Shown one piece after another: positions 51,911-64,000 of a DNA stretch of 64,000 nt. The DNA lies in NCBI GenBank assembly GCA_033807775.1, contig CM066321.1:41268850-41332849 (forward strand), in the 5' to 3' direction. The notes under the pieces were generated by a model. It saw nothing but the letters and a program-made list of their open reading frames with translations, searched no databases and had not been told where the DNA came from. Within the stretch, counting starts at the first letter, position 1. Each line of letters opens with the position of its first letter. The position numbers and the translations under genes were made by a program. The stretch is from Saussurea involucrata. Taxonomy: Eukaryota > Streptophyta > Magnoliopsida > Asterales > Asteraceae.

Positions 51911-54900
51911 GGGAACTAGAACTAATAATGTATATCCGGTATGTTTGATTTGGTTTTATGATTATATTCCCAGTTTCTAGGCATCAAATTGTTGGGAAGC
52001 TATGTAAACAAGGATTTACAAAACAATCTCTCATTCTTAGGTGAGAAAGAGGGAAAATATGACAAAGCTTCAAAACTTTCAAATTCTTTGACTAGATCTT
52101 GAATTAAGCTTAGGTTTTCAATTGGGCTCCTAATTTTTGCTTCTTATAGTCACATGTTTTGGTATATAAGTTTATCTTTTGAGTGTTTTGTTTTTCCAAA
52201 ATTAAAAAAAAGTAGAAGGTTTCTCTGGATTTTTCTATTGTTGATAATGCCTAACATTTGCTTTAAATTGGTAATTATTTTTTATATATGATTTGTTTCA
52301 GATTTTCTGTTGTTTGTTGCTACTATCGGGATGGAAGCTTTGATGTTACCGGTCGCAAATGGAAAAAGCATTTATCGACTCGTATAATTAATGGTTGGGA
52401 GTTAATTATTTCAGTTTGTATTTTACTTTAGAAGTTCTAATCATATATCTCTAATTTTCCTTCACAAGTTCTGATCATGACTGCCATGTATTGGTTGGAT
52501 TATGAAATGATTTGCGTTTGTTTAGGACTATGTTCTAAATTCGCGATTTCTTTAAACCTATATTGTTTTTGTTGTACAATTCATCATGAAAATTAACTGT
52601 ATTTGGCAATGCTTATGTATCCCAACTAAGGTTTGTACAAGCTGCATATAGACATGACATTTTTAGTTGCATAAACATTCAAATTTCTTGCCTTTTGGAT
52701 ATTTTTATAGTTTTTCAACATCTGTAATGTTGGGAGAGCTTGATTGCTTGCCATAGAACCCAAGGTTTATCGATCTATAGGGCACTCTTTTTGGAAATAG
52801 ATGTCTTGATGTCTTATTATTTCACCAGGAGAAGCAAGCCCATCATCGTCCAGAATCTAAAAAAGCATAAATTAAGATTTTTCAATCAGGACACATACAG
52901 AATATATGATGTAAATTTTTCACGTTTCATTGGTTGGATATACATTATTAGTTTTGGGAACTAGAACTAATAATGTATATCCGGTATGTTTGATTTGGTT
53001 TTATGATTATATTCCCAGTTTCTAGGCATCAAATTGTTGGGAAGCTATGTAAACAAGGATTTACAAAACAATCTCTCATTCTTAGGTGAGAAAGAGGGAA
53101 AATATGACAAAGCTTCAAAACTTTCAAATTCTTTGACTAGATCTTGAATTAAGCTTAGGTTTTCAATCGGGCTCCTAATTTTTGCTTCTTATAGTCACAT
53201 GTTTTGGTATATAAGTTTCTCTTTTGAGTGTTTTGTTTTTCCAAAATTAAAAAAAAAAAGTAGAAAGCTTCTCTGGATTTTTCTATTGTTGATAATGCCT
53301 AACATTTGCTTTAAATTGGTAATTATTTTTTATATATGATTTGTTTCAGATTTTCTGTTGTTTGTTGCTACAATCGGGATGGAAGCTTTGAAGTTACCGG
53401 TCGCAAATGGAAAAAGCATTTATCGACTCGTATAATTAATGGTTGGGAGTTAATTATTTCAGTTTGTATTTTACTTTAGAAGTTCTAATCATATATCTCT
53501 AATTTTCCTTCACAAGTTCTGATCATGACTGCCATGTATTGGTTGGATTATGAAATGATTTGCGTTTGTTTAGGACTATGTTCTAAATTCGCGATTTCTT
53601 TAAACCTATATTGTTTTTGTTGTACAATTCATCATGAAAATTAACTGTATTTGGCAATGCTTATGTATCCCAACTAAGGTTTGTACAAGCTGCATATAGA
53701 CATGACATTTTTAGTTGCATAAACATTCAAATTTCTTGCCTTTTGGATATTTTTATAGTTTTTCAACATCTGTAATGTTGGGAGAGCTTGATTGCTTGCC
53801 ATAGAACCCAAGGTTTATCGATCTGTAGGGCACTCTTTTTGGAAATAGATGTCTTGATGTCTTATTATTTCACCAGGAGAAGCAAGCCCATCATCGTCCA
53901 GAATCTAAAAAAGCATAAATTAAGATTTTTCAATCAGGACACATACAGAATATATGATGTAAATTTTTCACGTTTCATTGGTTGGATATACATTATTAGT
54001 TTTGGGAACTAGAACTAATAATGTATATCCGGTATGTTTGATTTGGTTTTATGATTATATTCCCAGTTTCTAGGCATCAAATTGTTGGGAAGCTATGTAA
54101 ACAAGGATTTACAAAACAATCTCTCATTCTTAGGTGAGAAAGAGGGAAAATATGACAAAGCTTCAAAACTTTCAAATTCTTTGACTAGATCTTGAATTAA
54201 GCTTAGGTTTTCAATCGGGCTCCTAATTTTTGCTTCTTATAGTCACATGTTTTGGTATATAAGTTTCTCTTTTGAGTGTTTTGTTTTTCCAAAATTAAAA
54301 AAAAAGTAGAAAGCTTCTCTGGATTTTTCTATTGTTGATAATGCCTAACATTTGCTTTAAATTGGTAATTATTTTTTATATATGATTTGTTTCAGATTTT
54401 CTGTTGTTTGTTGCTACAATCGGGATGGAAGCTTTGAAGTTACCGGTCGCAAATGGAAAAAGCATTTATCGACTCGTATAATTAATGGTTGGGAGTTAAT
54501 TATTTCAGTTTGTATTTTACTTTAGAAGTTCTAATCATATATCTCTAATTTTCCTTCACAAGTTCTGATCATGACTGCCATGTTTTGGTTGGATTATGAA
54601 ATGATTTGCGTTTGTTTAGGACTATGTTCTAAATTCACGATTTCTTTAAACCTATATTGTTTTTGTTGGTACAATTCATCATGAAAATTAACTGTATTTG
54701 GCAATGCTTATGTATCCCAACTAAGGTTTGTACAAGCTGCATATAGACATGACATTTTTAGTTGCATAAACATTCAAATTTCTTGCCTTTTGGATATTTT
54801 TATAGTTTTTCAACATCTGTAATGTTGGGAGAGCTTGATTGCTTGCCATAGAACCCAAGGTTTATCGATCTGTAGGGCACTCTTTTTGGAAATAGATGTC

Positions 54901-57900
54901 TTGATGTCTTATTATTTCACCAGGAGAAGCAAGCCCATCATCGTCCAGAATCTAAAAAAGCATAAATTAAGATTTTTCAATCAGGACACATACAGAATAT
55001 ATGATGTAAATTTTTCACGTTTCATTGGTTGGATATACATTATTAGTTTTGGGAACTAGAACTAATAATGTATATCCGGTATGTTTGATTTGGTTTTATG
55101 ATTATATTCCCAGTTTCTAGGCATCAAATTGTTGGGAAGCTATGTAAACAAGGATTTACAAAACAATCTCTCATTCTTAGGTGAGAAAGAGGGAAAATAT
55201 GACAAAGCTTCAAAACTTTCAAATTCTTTGACTAGATCTTGAATTAAGCTTAGGTTTTCAATTGCGCTCCTAATTTTTGCTTCTTAAAGTCACATGTTTT
55301 GGTATATAAGTTTCTCTTTTGAGTGTTTTGTTTTTCCAAAATTAAAAAAAAAGTAGAAAGCTTCTCTGGATTTTTCTATTGTTGATAATGCCTAACATTT
55401 GCTTTAAATTGGTAATTATTTTTTATATATGATTTGTTTCAGATTTTCTGTTGTTTGTTGCTACTATCGGGATGGAAGCTTTGAAGTTACCGGTCGCAAA
55501 TGGAAAAAGCATTTATCGACTCGTATAATTAATGGTTGGGAGTTAATTATTTCAGTTTGTATTTTACTTTAGAAGTTCTAATCATATATCTCTAATTTTC
55601 CTTCACAAGTTCTGATCATGACTGCCATGTTTTGGTTGGATTATGAAATGATTTGCGTTTGTTTAGGACTATGTTCTAAATTCACGATTTCTTTAAACCT
55701 ATATTGTTTTTGTTGGTACAATTCATCATGAAAATTAACTGTATTTGGCAATGCTTATGTATCCCAACTAAGGTTTGTACAAGCTGCATATAGACATGAC
55801 ATTTTTAGTTGCATAAACATTCAAATTTCTTGCCTTTTGGATATTTTTATAGTTTTTCAACATCTGTAATGTTGGGAGAGCTTGATTGCTTGCCATAGAA
55901 CCCAAGGTTTATCGATCTGTAGGGCACTCTTTTTGGAAATAGATGTCTTGATGTCTTATTATTTCACCAGGAGAAGCAAGCCCATCATCGTCCAGAATCT
56001 AAAAAAAGCATAAATTAAGATTTTTCAATCAGGACACATACAGAATATATGATGTAAATTTTTCACGTTTCATTGGTTGGATATACATTATTAGTTTTGG
56101 GAACTAGAACTAATAATGTATATCCGGTATGTTTGATTTGGTTTTATGATTATATTCCCAGTTTCTAGGCATCAAATTGTTGGGAAGCTATGTAAACAAG
56201 GATTTACAAAACAATCTCTCATTCTTAGGTGAGAAAGAGGGAAAATATGACAAAGCTTCAAAACTTTCAAATTCTTTGACTAGATCTTGAATTAAGCTTA
56301 GGTTTTCAATTGCGCTCCTAATTTTTGCTTCTTATAGTCACATGTTTTGGTATATAAGTTTCTCTTTTGAGTGTTTTGTTTTTCCAAAATTAAAAAAAAA
56401 AGTAGAAAGCTTCTCTGGATTTTTCTATTGTTGATAATGCCTAACATTTGCTTTAAATTGGTAATTATTTTTTATATATGATTTGTTTCAGATTTTCTGT
56501 TGTTTGTTGCTACTATCGGGATGGAAGCTTTGAAGTTACCGGTCGCAAATGGAAAAAGCATTTATCGACTCGTATAATTAATGGTTGGGAGTTAATTATT
56601 TCAGTTTGTATTTTACTTTAGAAGTTCTAATCATATATCTCTAATTTTCCTTCACAAGTTCTGATCATGACTGCCATGTTTTGGTTGGATTATGAAATGA
56701 TTTGCGTTTGTTTAGGACTATGTTCTAAATTCACGATTTCTTTAAACCTATATTGTTTTTGTTGGTACAATTCATCATGAAAATTAACTGTATTTGGCAA
56801 TGCTTATGTATCCCAACTAAGGTTTGTACAAGCTGCATATAGACATGACATTTTTAGTTGCATAAACAATCAAATTTCTTGACTTTTGGATATTTTTATA
56901 GTTTTTCAACATCTGTAATGTTGGGAGAGCTTGATTGCTTGCCATAGAACCCAAGGTTTATCGATCTGTAGGGCACTCTTTTTGGAAATAGATGTCTTGA
57001 TGTCTTATTATTTCACCAGGAGAAGCAAGCCCATCATCGTCCAGAATCTAAAAAAGCATAAATTAAGATTTTTCAATCAGGACACATACAGAATATATGA
57101 TGTAAATTTTTCACGTTTCATTGGTTGGATATACATTATTAGTTTTGGGAACTAGAACTAATAATGTATATCCGGTATGTTTGATTTAGTTTTATGATTA
57201 TATTCCCAGTTTCTAGGCATCAAATTTTTGGGAAGCTATGTAAACAAGGATTTACAAAACAATCTCTCATTCTTAGGTGAGAAAGAGGGAAAATATGACA
57301 AAGCTTCAAAACTTTCAAATTCTTTGACTAGATCTTGAATTAAGCTTAGGTTTTCAATTGGGCTCCTAATTTTTGCTTCTTATAGTCACATGTTTTGGTA
57401 TATAAGTTTCTCTTTTGAGTGTTTTGTTTTTCCAAAATTAAAAAAAAAGTAGAAAGCTTCTCTGGATTTTTCTATTGTTGATAATGCCTAACATTTGCTT
57501 TAAATTGGTAATTATTTTTTATATATGATTTGTTTCAGATTTTCTGTTGTTTGTTGCTACTATCGGGATGGAAGCTTTGAAGTTACCGGTCGCAAATGGA
57601 AAAAGCATTTATCGACTCGTATAATTAATGGTTGGGAGTTAATTATTTCAGTTTGTATTTTACTTTAGAAGTTCTAATCATATATCTCTAATTTTCCTTC
57701 ACAAGTTCTGATCATGACTGCCATGTTTTGGTTGGATTATGAAATGATTTGCGTTTGTTTAGGACTATGTTCTAAATTCGCGATTTCTTTAAACCTATAT
57801 TGTTTTTGTTGGTACAATTCATCATGAAAATTAAGTGTATTTGGCAATGCTTATGTATCCCAACCAAGGTTTGTACAAGCTGCATATAGACATGACATTT

Positions 57901-59222
57901 TTAGTTGCATAAACATTCAAATTTCTTGCCTTTTGGATATTTTTATAGTTTTTCAACATCTGTAATGTTGGGAGAGCTTGATTGCTTGCCAGAGAACCCA
58001 AGGTTTATCGATCTGTAGGGCACTCTTTTTGGAAATAGATGTCTTGATGTCTTATTATTTCACCAGGAGAAGCAAGCCCATCATCGTCCAGAATCTAAAA
58101 AAGCATAAATTAAGATTTTTCAATCAGGACACATACAGAATATATGATGTAAATTTTTCACGTTTCATTGGTTGGATATACATTATTAGTTTTGGGAACT
58201 AGAACTAATAATGTATATCCGGTATGTTTGATTTGGTTTTATGATTATATTCCCAGTTTCTAGGCATCAAATTTTTGGGAAGCTATGTAAACAAGGATTT
58301 ACAAAACAATCTCTCATTCTTAGGTGAGAAAGAGGGAAAATATGACAAAGCTTCAAAACTTTCAAATTCTTTGACTAGATCTTGAATTAAGCTTAGGTTT
58401 TCAATTGGGCTCCTAATTTTTGCTTCTTATAGTCACATGTTTTGGTATATAAGTTTCTCTTTTGAGTGTTTTGTTTTTCCAAAATTAAAAAAAAAAGTAG
58501 AAAGCTTCTCTGGATTTTTCTATTGTTGATAATGCCTAACATTTGCTTTAAATTGGTAATTACTTTTTATATATGATTTGTTTCAGATTTTCTGTTGTTT
58601 GTTGCTACTATCGGGATGGAAGCTTTGAAGTTACCGGTCGCAAATGGAAAAAGCATTTATCGACTCGTATAATTAATGGTTGGGAGTTAATTATTTCAGT
58701 TTGTATTTTACTTTAGAAGTTCTAATCATATATCTCTAATTTTCCTTCACAAGTTCTGATCATGACTTCCATGTTTTGGTTGGATTATGAAATGATTTGC
58801 GTTTGTTTAGGACTATGTTCTAAATTCGCGATTTCTTTAAACCTATATTGTTTTTGTTGGTACAATTCATCATGAAAATTAAGTGTATTTGGCAATGCTT
58901 ATGTATCCCAACCAAGGTTTGTACAAGCTGCATATAGACATGACATTTTTAGTTGCATAAACATTCAAATTTCTTGCCTTTTGGATATTTTTATAGTTTT
59001 TCAACATCTGTAATGTTGGGAGAGCTTGATTGCTTGCCAGAGAACCCAAGGTTTATCGATCTGTAGGGCACTCTTTTTGGAAATAGATGTTTTGATGTCT
59101 TATTATTTCACCAGGAGAAGCAAGCCCATCATCGTCCAGAATCTAAAAAAGCATAAATTAAGATTTTTCAATCAGGACACATACAGAATATATGATGTAA
59201 ATTTTTCACGTTTCATTGGTTG
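51911..59222 (+). repeat. Seven tandem copies of a unit of about 1048 bp
   Basis: Units begin GGGAACTAGAACTAATAATG at 51911, 52956, 54004, 55051, 56099, 57147 and 58194; the last ends at 59222. They are nearly identical. Each has an acceptor-like TTTGTTTCAG followed by an exon-like stretch (for example about 52302-52400). The 74-codon frame repeated in most copies is part of the unit and is broken in copy 4 by one extra A; I do not call it a gene. Confidence 0.95.
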
Positions 59223-59295
59223 GGTTGTCGTATGACACATGGTATTTGGTTGTTCAAAGGTCCTACAAGATTCGACTATTAAATTGCTTAATTGA

Positions 59296-60053
59296 GAAAT
59301 TTATTTTTCTTTTATTTGCACTCAGTATAAGGATATGACGAAATCTCGCTCTTCATATATTTTGGACTGCATGTCTTATTCTATTAATTTGATTATTATA
59401 CGAACTTGAAAGCTGTTGATATGCTTAGAAAGGACATGTTTTTTAGGGAAAAAGATGTAACTGGGAATGGGAATTTAGGACAGAAGTAATTGAATCAGAT
59501 TGTGTTTTTCAGGGAAAAAGATGCAAAAACAGGAAGCTTGTTTGAGGTATCCAAAGAATGCTTCGAGATCTGTCCTAGATTCGATCATTCGACATAGCCA
59601 TTTCTTGTGAGGTAGTTATGTGAGGTTTGAAGTTCCAAAGGTTTGTCCTATCTCCTTTGTTTTCAGTAATGGTCTAAATTTAATTTTCTTTTATTTGCAC
59701 TCAGTATAAGGATATGACGAAATCTCGCTCTTCATATATTTTGGACTGCATGTCTTATTCTATTAATTTGATTATTATACGAACTTGAAAGCTGTTGATA
59801 TGCTTAGAAAGGACATGTTTTTTAGGGAAAAAGATGTAACTGGGAATGGGAATTTAAGACAGAAGTAATTGAATCTGATTGTGTTTTTCAGGGAAAAAGA
59901 TGCAAAAACAGGAAGCTTGTTTGAGGTATCCAAAGAATGCTTCGAGATCTGTCCTAGATTCGATCATTCGACATAGCCATTTCTTGTGAGGTAGTTATGT
60001 GAGGTTTGAAGTTCCAAAGGTTTGTCCTATCTCCTTTGTTTTCAGTAATGGTC
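59296..60053 (+). repeat. 379-bp tandem duplication
   Basis: 59296-59674 and 59675-60053 are nearly identical, from CTTTTATTTGCACTCAG to TTTTCAGTAATGGTCTA. CTCAG and TTTTCAG strings look acceptor-like. No protein recognised. Confidence 0.9.
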
Positions 60054-60807
60054 TATTTCTAAAAAGATGACTTACTGAAATTCGTTTGAATGTTAGTAAT
60101 GACAACCATGTCTAAATTAAGTCACCTGTTATGTTTCTAAAAAATTTAGAATGTGTTTTTTTGATTTATTTCCTGTTTATTTAATGCAGTTAAGTCTTCA
60201 CTTCTAATGTTTGGATGGTCAATGGTATGCTTAATTAATGTTTTGATGTTGGGGTTCTATGTTTGACTGTGAAAGAGTTATATCAACATGGTGATCAGGA
60301 GATGGAAAGGGACCTGGGATATGGATAGGGGTGTGAAATGGTCTTGTTTTTTTATCAACACTGGAATTAGAAAAATATGCTTTCGAAGGGAGTTTGATGA
60401 GAGTGGTTTATCTCAAAATTTGTCTTACAGAGAGATGTTTCTGCAGTCCATTTGCATATCCTCCATTTACACTGTTGCTCCCCATTCTCTTTCAGAAATC
60501 ATGTGAGCTATATATGAACATTTAAGTATGATTCAACTATGTCATTGACTCGATAAACAAGTGTTGCTAGATTTGGATTTGACTCACGAAGGCATGAAAA
60601 CCCATTTGAGTTTGTTTATTTGATTTTTTTAGTTGTTGACTTCTTGGTGGATAATGCATTTCCTCTGTTGGTTTATATTAGAACTTCTGTTTTATTTGGA
60701 TTGTTGTTTGCCATGGGTGAACTGGGAGTTACAAACTTGGCTAATTGTTTAACGAGAAACAATTACACTATTTTTTCAAAATTTTAATCTGCATTAAAAT
60801 TTCACAC
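60054..60807 (+). other. Helitron 1 3' region
   Basis: Non-coding. The 72-codon frame at 60288-60506 has no recognised similarity. Confidence 0.5.
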
Positions 60808-61087
60808 CCCGCCGCATTGCGCGGGTACACAACTAGTATATATATATATATATATACTACTTATATATTGGTTTTGATCAAAAGCCTTAATTACAAGTAT
60901 ATAAGCACAATGTATCACCATTTTATTGATGAAATTTGAAAAACTCTTAATTACAAATATTAAAGCATGGTGTACAACTTTTTGATGCAAGAAAGTAAAA
61001 TCGGCGCAATAAAAATATATGAAAGTTGCAGCCCATACCTTTTCTACCAGACCATGCGTTCTACCTTCAAAGCATGTGTGTGTATGT

Positions 61088-61260
61088 ATGAGAGAGGGAG
61101 AGAGAGAGAGAGAGAGAAGGTCAAGTCATGTGTGGCACACGCAAGACTTTGTATATATATGAAGGGGTCAAGCTTTGGTTTTCTCCATTTTCTAAACCCA
61201 ACATCATTTGTAAGATGCCAAGCTCCCAAATTCTTAACGTCAGCTCCAGGTAACAAGTTG
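61088..61260 (+). promoter_or_regulatory. Captured promoter and first exon in Helitron 2
   Basis: A (GA)n tract (61088-61118), TATA-like TATATATATGAAGG near 61152, and a short exon-like ATGCCAAGCTCCC (61214) running to CTCCAG|GTAACA (about 61251). It resembles the start of a captured gene. Gene not identified. Confidence 0.35.
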
Positions 61261-62095
61261 AGTTTGAGTTTCATTTTTATTTTCATTTTGTAGTTCACCA
61301 CCTTTTTTTGCACCACCTCTGTTTGGGATCTTCATATCAGTTTCTTTTATTCTCTTTAACTCGATCAGACCGGTTGAAGTTGCTCTCCTCTCCTCTGCGT
61401 AGTAAGGTCTCTTTGCTCCAACAGTTGTTCCTACTTTTGAAAATACAACATGAAGATACAACAACAACAGTTGAGATTTACAAGATTGCATAGATCTAAC
61501 ATTTTTTTGTATTCTTTCTTTATCCTAAATCTGTTTAGTTTTCAAGAGTGGCAATCATCCATGTACCTTTAACATATTAAGGTTATCTTCCATGGCACAA
61601 TCTTCGATTTCATATATAATTACAATACTTAATTAAATGATAAGCAACATATACATAAATGATGTTACAGATATGGCAGCTTACCTTCCTTTTCAGCTCA
61701 GCAATCTATGTCTCATCACAAGGCCCAGGACAAGTTCCTGATGTGGAATAGTAAGAATGTAAGTAAAATGGCCAAGCAAAATAAAGTAGAAAAATTGCAC
61801 ATCATAGAAAAAGTTACACCAGGTGTGAGTGACAGAAATGAGCTCCATCCTTGGCATATACTTTTGAATTCTTCAAAAAAATGGTCAACCACAAACATGT
61901 TGGGAGTTGAGAAAATTTCGGGTACCTATGGCTTATACTGAAGGCCAAATTGTGAGTCCATCCCCTTGAAATCGCACGACTGGGTCATTGGTTAGCAAGC
62001 ATGCAACATTCTTATTCCAGTAGAAGATGAACTTAGTTTTCTTTAAATTAATTAATAAGCCAATTTAGTCTCTCTAGATGTGAAAATAACTTTAA

Positions 62096-63145
62096 GAGTA
62101 AAGTTCAGTTTTGGTCCCTTAGGTATGTTGATTTCAACGGTTTTCGTCCCTAAAGTTCATTTTTTGAGAAAACACCCTGACGTTTGACAGTTCGTAACGA
62201 TTTTCGTCCCTCGACCTAACGCCCGTTAGCTTTTTTCTGTTAAGTCCAATTTAATGAGGGTATTTTAGTCATTTTACATGATTTCTAATTTTTTTGTTTT
62301 TACAAAAATCTTCAAACATTAGGGACCAATTATGTAATTACTCTAATACATATATGTTTCTGTATATACATAACCTGATAACCTGATGAGTGAAGAAAAC
62401 CCAGCCGCCGGAAGAAAACCCCGCCGTCGTCGCACCTCCGGTGACTGGTCGTCGACGACACCCACCCTCACCGTCATCTTCTATGTCTCTCGCTCTCTCT
62501 GTCTCTCTTCTCCGTCTCTCGCTCTCTCTGTCTCGATTTCTCTGTCCTGATGAGTGGTCAGGAAGAAAACCCAAGGACCAAAACCTCAGGCCAAAAACCG
62601 GCGACTCCACCGGTGATACCTCCGGCGACACCTCCGGTGATACCTCCGGTAACACATTCGAATCTCTCTTCACTTTTCTCTGTATCTCGATCTCTCTTTC
62701 TCTGACTCTCGATCTTTCTCTGTCTCTCGATCTCTCTTTCTCTGTATCTCGATCTCTCTGTCTCTCGATCTCTCTGTCTCTCGATCTCAAATCTTTCTAT
62801 CTCTCAAGGGGTTTGGAATGGGTAAAGGAGGGGTGGCAGACGGTGGCCGGCGGTGATGGATGTGTGGAAGGGACTTGGTCCCTGTGTGTTTTTTGGCCAA
62901 AGAACTCTTCTCTTATCTCTATCTCTCAGTTTCTCTTCTGTTCTATGAATTATGTTTTAAAGCTTAATACTTGGATTTGGGTTTGGTTATAATTTTGGTG
63001 ATTAGAATTTGTATTTTGGTTGAGTTTCTTTGATTAAGGTTTGGTCGGAGAAGATGACCGGAGATGCGGTTATTGCCGGAGAAGAAGACCGGAGATGCGG
63101 TTTGGCCCCTGAAATGAAAAAGAAAATTACAGTTTTGGCCCCTTG

Positions 63146-63187
<42 letters not shown>

Positions 63188-63432
63188 TAATTACATAAAG
63201 GTCCCTAATGTTTGATGATTTGTAAAGAAACACAAACATTAAGAAAACATGTAAAATGACTAAAATACCCTCATTAAATTGGACTTAACAGAAAAAAGCC
63301 AACGGACGTTAGGTCGAGGGACGAAAATCGTTACGAACTGTCAAACGTCAGGGTGTTTTCTCCAAAAATGAACTTTAGGGACGAAAACCGTTGAAATCAA
63401 CATACCTCAGGGACCAAAACTGAACTTTACTC
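62096..63432. mobile_element. MULE-type element with ~250-bp terminal inverted repeats
   Basis: Terminal repeats 62096 to about 62345 and about 63184-63432 are inverted copies beginning GAGTAAAGTTCAGTTTTGGT. The 9-bp target duplication TAACTTTAA is exact (62087-62095, 63433-63441), as expected for Mutator-like elements. Inside are CT-rich simple repeats, a 12-bp GGTGATACCTCC minisatellite (about 62608-62655) and a (TA)n run. No transposase. The 200-codon frame at 62390-62992 is mostly simple repeat. Confidence 0.9.
63150..63184. repeat. (TA)n microsatellite
   Basis: About 35 bp inside the MULE. Confidence 0.9.
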
Positions 63433-64000
63433 TAACTTTAATATATGAAATTAACTTTTTAGCTCAGCTAGAGAAATGATCACAACTTTGACATGGCATA
63501 AGAAAATTAAAATCAATATGCGATGTATCTAGCAAGCATCCAATGAGAAGAGCAACACATCAAGAAGTATATATAAACTTCCTCTATGTGCTCATTTTGG
63601 AGTTAGATGTTGGTCTTTTCTTGATGCTTGTGTAGATAAAAATTTGAAGAGTTGAACACATGATGCTTCAATCCTCATGTCATTCAAGGATTAAGTATTA
63701 ATTCAAAGCAAAACCTGCGTACCGAACATATTATTTTTAACACATGATTCAATATTCCATGGATATATAAATGCATAAAAAATACATACATTGACCTAAA
63801 TAATGATACTAGAACAAGAGTCTAATTTGTCAGTAAATTGAAAAAAGGTCATTTCTTTTGAGATAAAGATGAGCCATCAACTATTGCCCATTGCAGCGAA
63901 TATTGAACCTAAACCCTAGGAATTTGAAGTTACCAAGAGGGAGAACTGAAACCATAAAAAGCTTTTAAATAATCTAAGGGTTGGACCAATCATTATTCTT

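Larger units (their letters stand above)
48817..60836 (+). mobile_element. Helitron 1, non-autonomous, 12.0 kb
   Basis: The 5' end is TCTATACTACTTATATATG after A. The 3' end is CTAG (60833-60836) before T, preceded by the hairpin CCCGC/GCGGG at 60808-60825. This fits Helitron insertion into AT with TC...CTAG ends and a 3' hairpin. No Rep/helicase is seen. It carries a promoter-like first exon, a 7-fold tandem repeat and a 379-bp duplication. Confidence 0.88.
60837..64000 (+). mobile_element. Helitron 2, 5' part, runs off the window
   Basis: After a (TA)n run, ACTACTTATATATTGG and the next ~200 bp match the 5' terminal region of Helitron 1 (48822 onward), including GCAGCCCATACC. Helitron 1 therefore seems to have inserted at the very 5' end of a relative. 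No 3' terminus is visible. It contains a promoter-like start and a MULE. 63442-64000 shows no gene. Confidence 0.6.

Noticed and set aside
52740..59235. A 74-codon ORF repeated in six of the seven 1048-bp units, suggesting a tandem gene family
   Set aside because: It follows from the tandem DNA repeat. One unit has a one-base insertion that breaks it, changes are not synonymous-biased by eye, and no protein family is recognised.
62390..62992. 200-codon ORF in the MULE
   Set aside because: It is mostly CT simple repeat and a 12-bp minisatellite. The Ser/Leu/Arg pattern reflects base composition.

Overview
This is repeat-dominated nuclear DNA from a plant, most likely a eudicot; Asteraceae is my guess from its SIRE/Maximus-like content and is not proven here. 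I see no complete ordinary host gene. The only host coding signal is one exon-like PPR fragment near 37.1 kb. Nearly everything else is nested transposable elements. Most boundaries rest on matched LTR ends, a primer-binding site complementary to the 3' end of initiator tRNA-Met (TGGTATCAGAGC), and exact 5-bp target-site duplications.

Layout, using names of my own. R3 (1-24925, minus, left end outside the window) is a non-autonomous LTR element. It hosts R1 (1547-15043, minus), a young SIRE-type Copia element with gag, pol and a 1511-codon extra ORF, and R2 (15082-20140, plus), a short non-autonomous element. To the right are the end of a Gypsy-type LTR (R4, 24926-26238, plus) and the leader and 5' LTR of R5 (26239-27402, minus). 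Next is R7 (27403 to about 36066, plus), a decayed SIRE-type 3' half. It is split by the mosaic element R6 (27581-32993, minus), a hAT-like fragment (about 33330-33512) and a hAT-type MITE (34569-35425). After the PPR-like exon comes R8 (37162-48717, minus), which contains the very young element R9 (40737-46110, plus). From 48817 to 60836 lies a Helitron holding seven tandem copies of a unit of about 1048 bp. It sits in the 5' end of a related Helitron that runs off the right edge and carries a MULE-type element (62096-63432).

The most interesting material is what R2, R3, R8 and R9 share; R6 shares only the RNA hairpins. The first four encode no integrase or reverse transcriptase. They keep, intact or decayed, one ORF related to the coiled-coil and Cys-rich linker that separates Gag from protease in R1. 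The ORF ends in a WVPK motif, and directly after its stop codon there is a conserved splice-acceptor-like TTTTGCAG. Downstream, R2, R3, R6, R8 and R9 carry an array of short hairpins whose stems change in a compensatory way while the loop stays at about 6 nt. In R1, R2, R6, R8, R9, the LTR inside R6, and weakly R7, a family-specific inverted repeat also brackets the polypurine tract and the first bases of the 3' LTR. Each family in addition carries arrays of its own palindromic word. Together this suggests a clade of SIRE-derived parasites with an elaborate structured RNA and a retained coiled-coil protein. The function is inference; the repeats and covariation are visible in the sequence.
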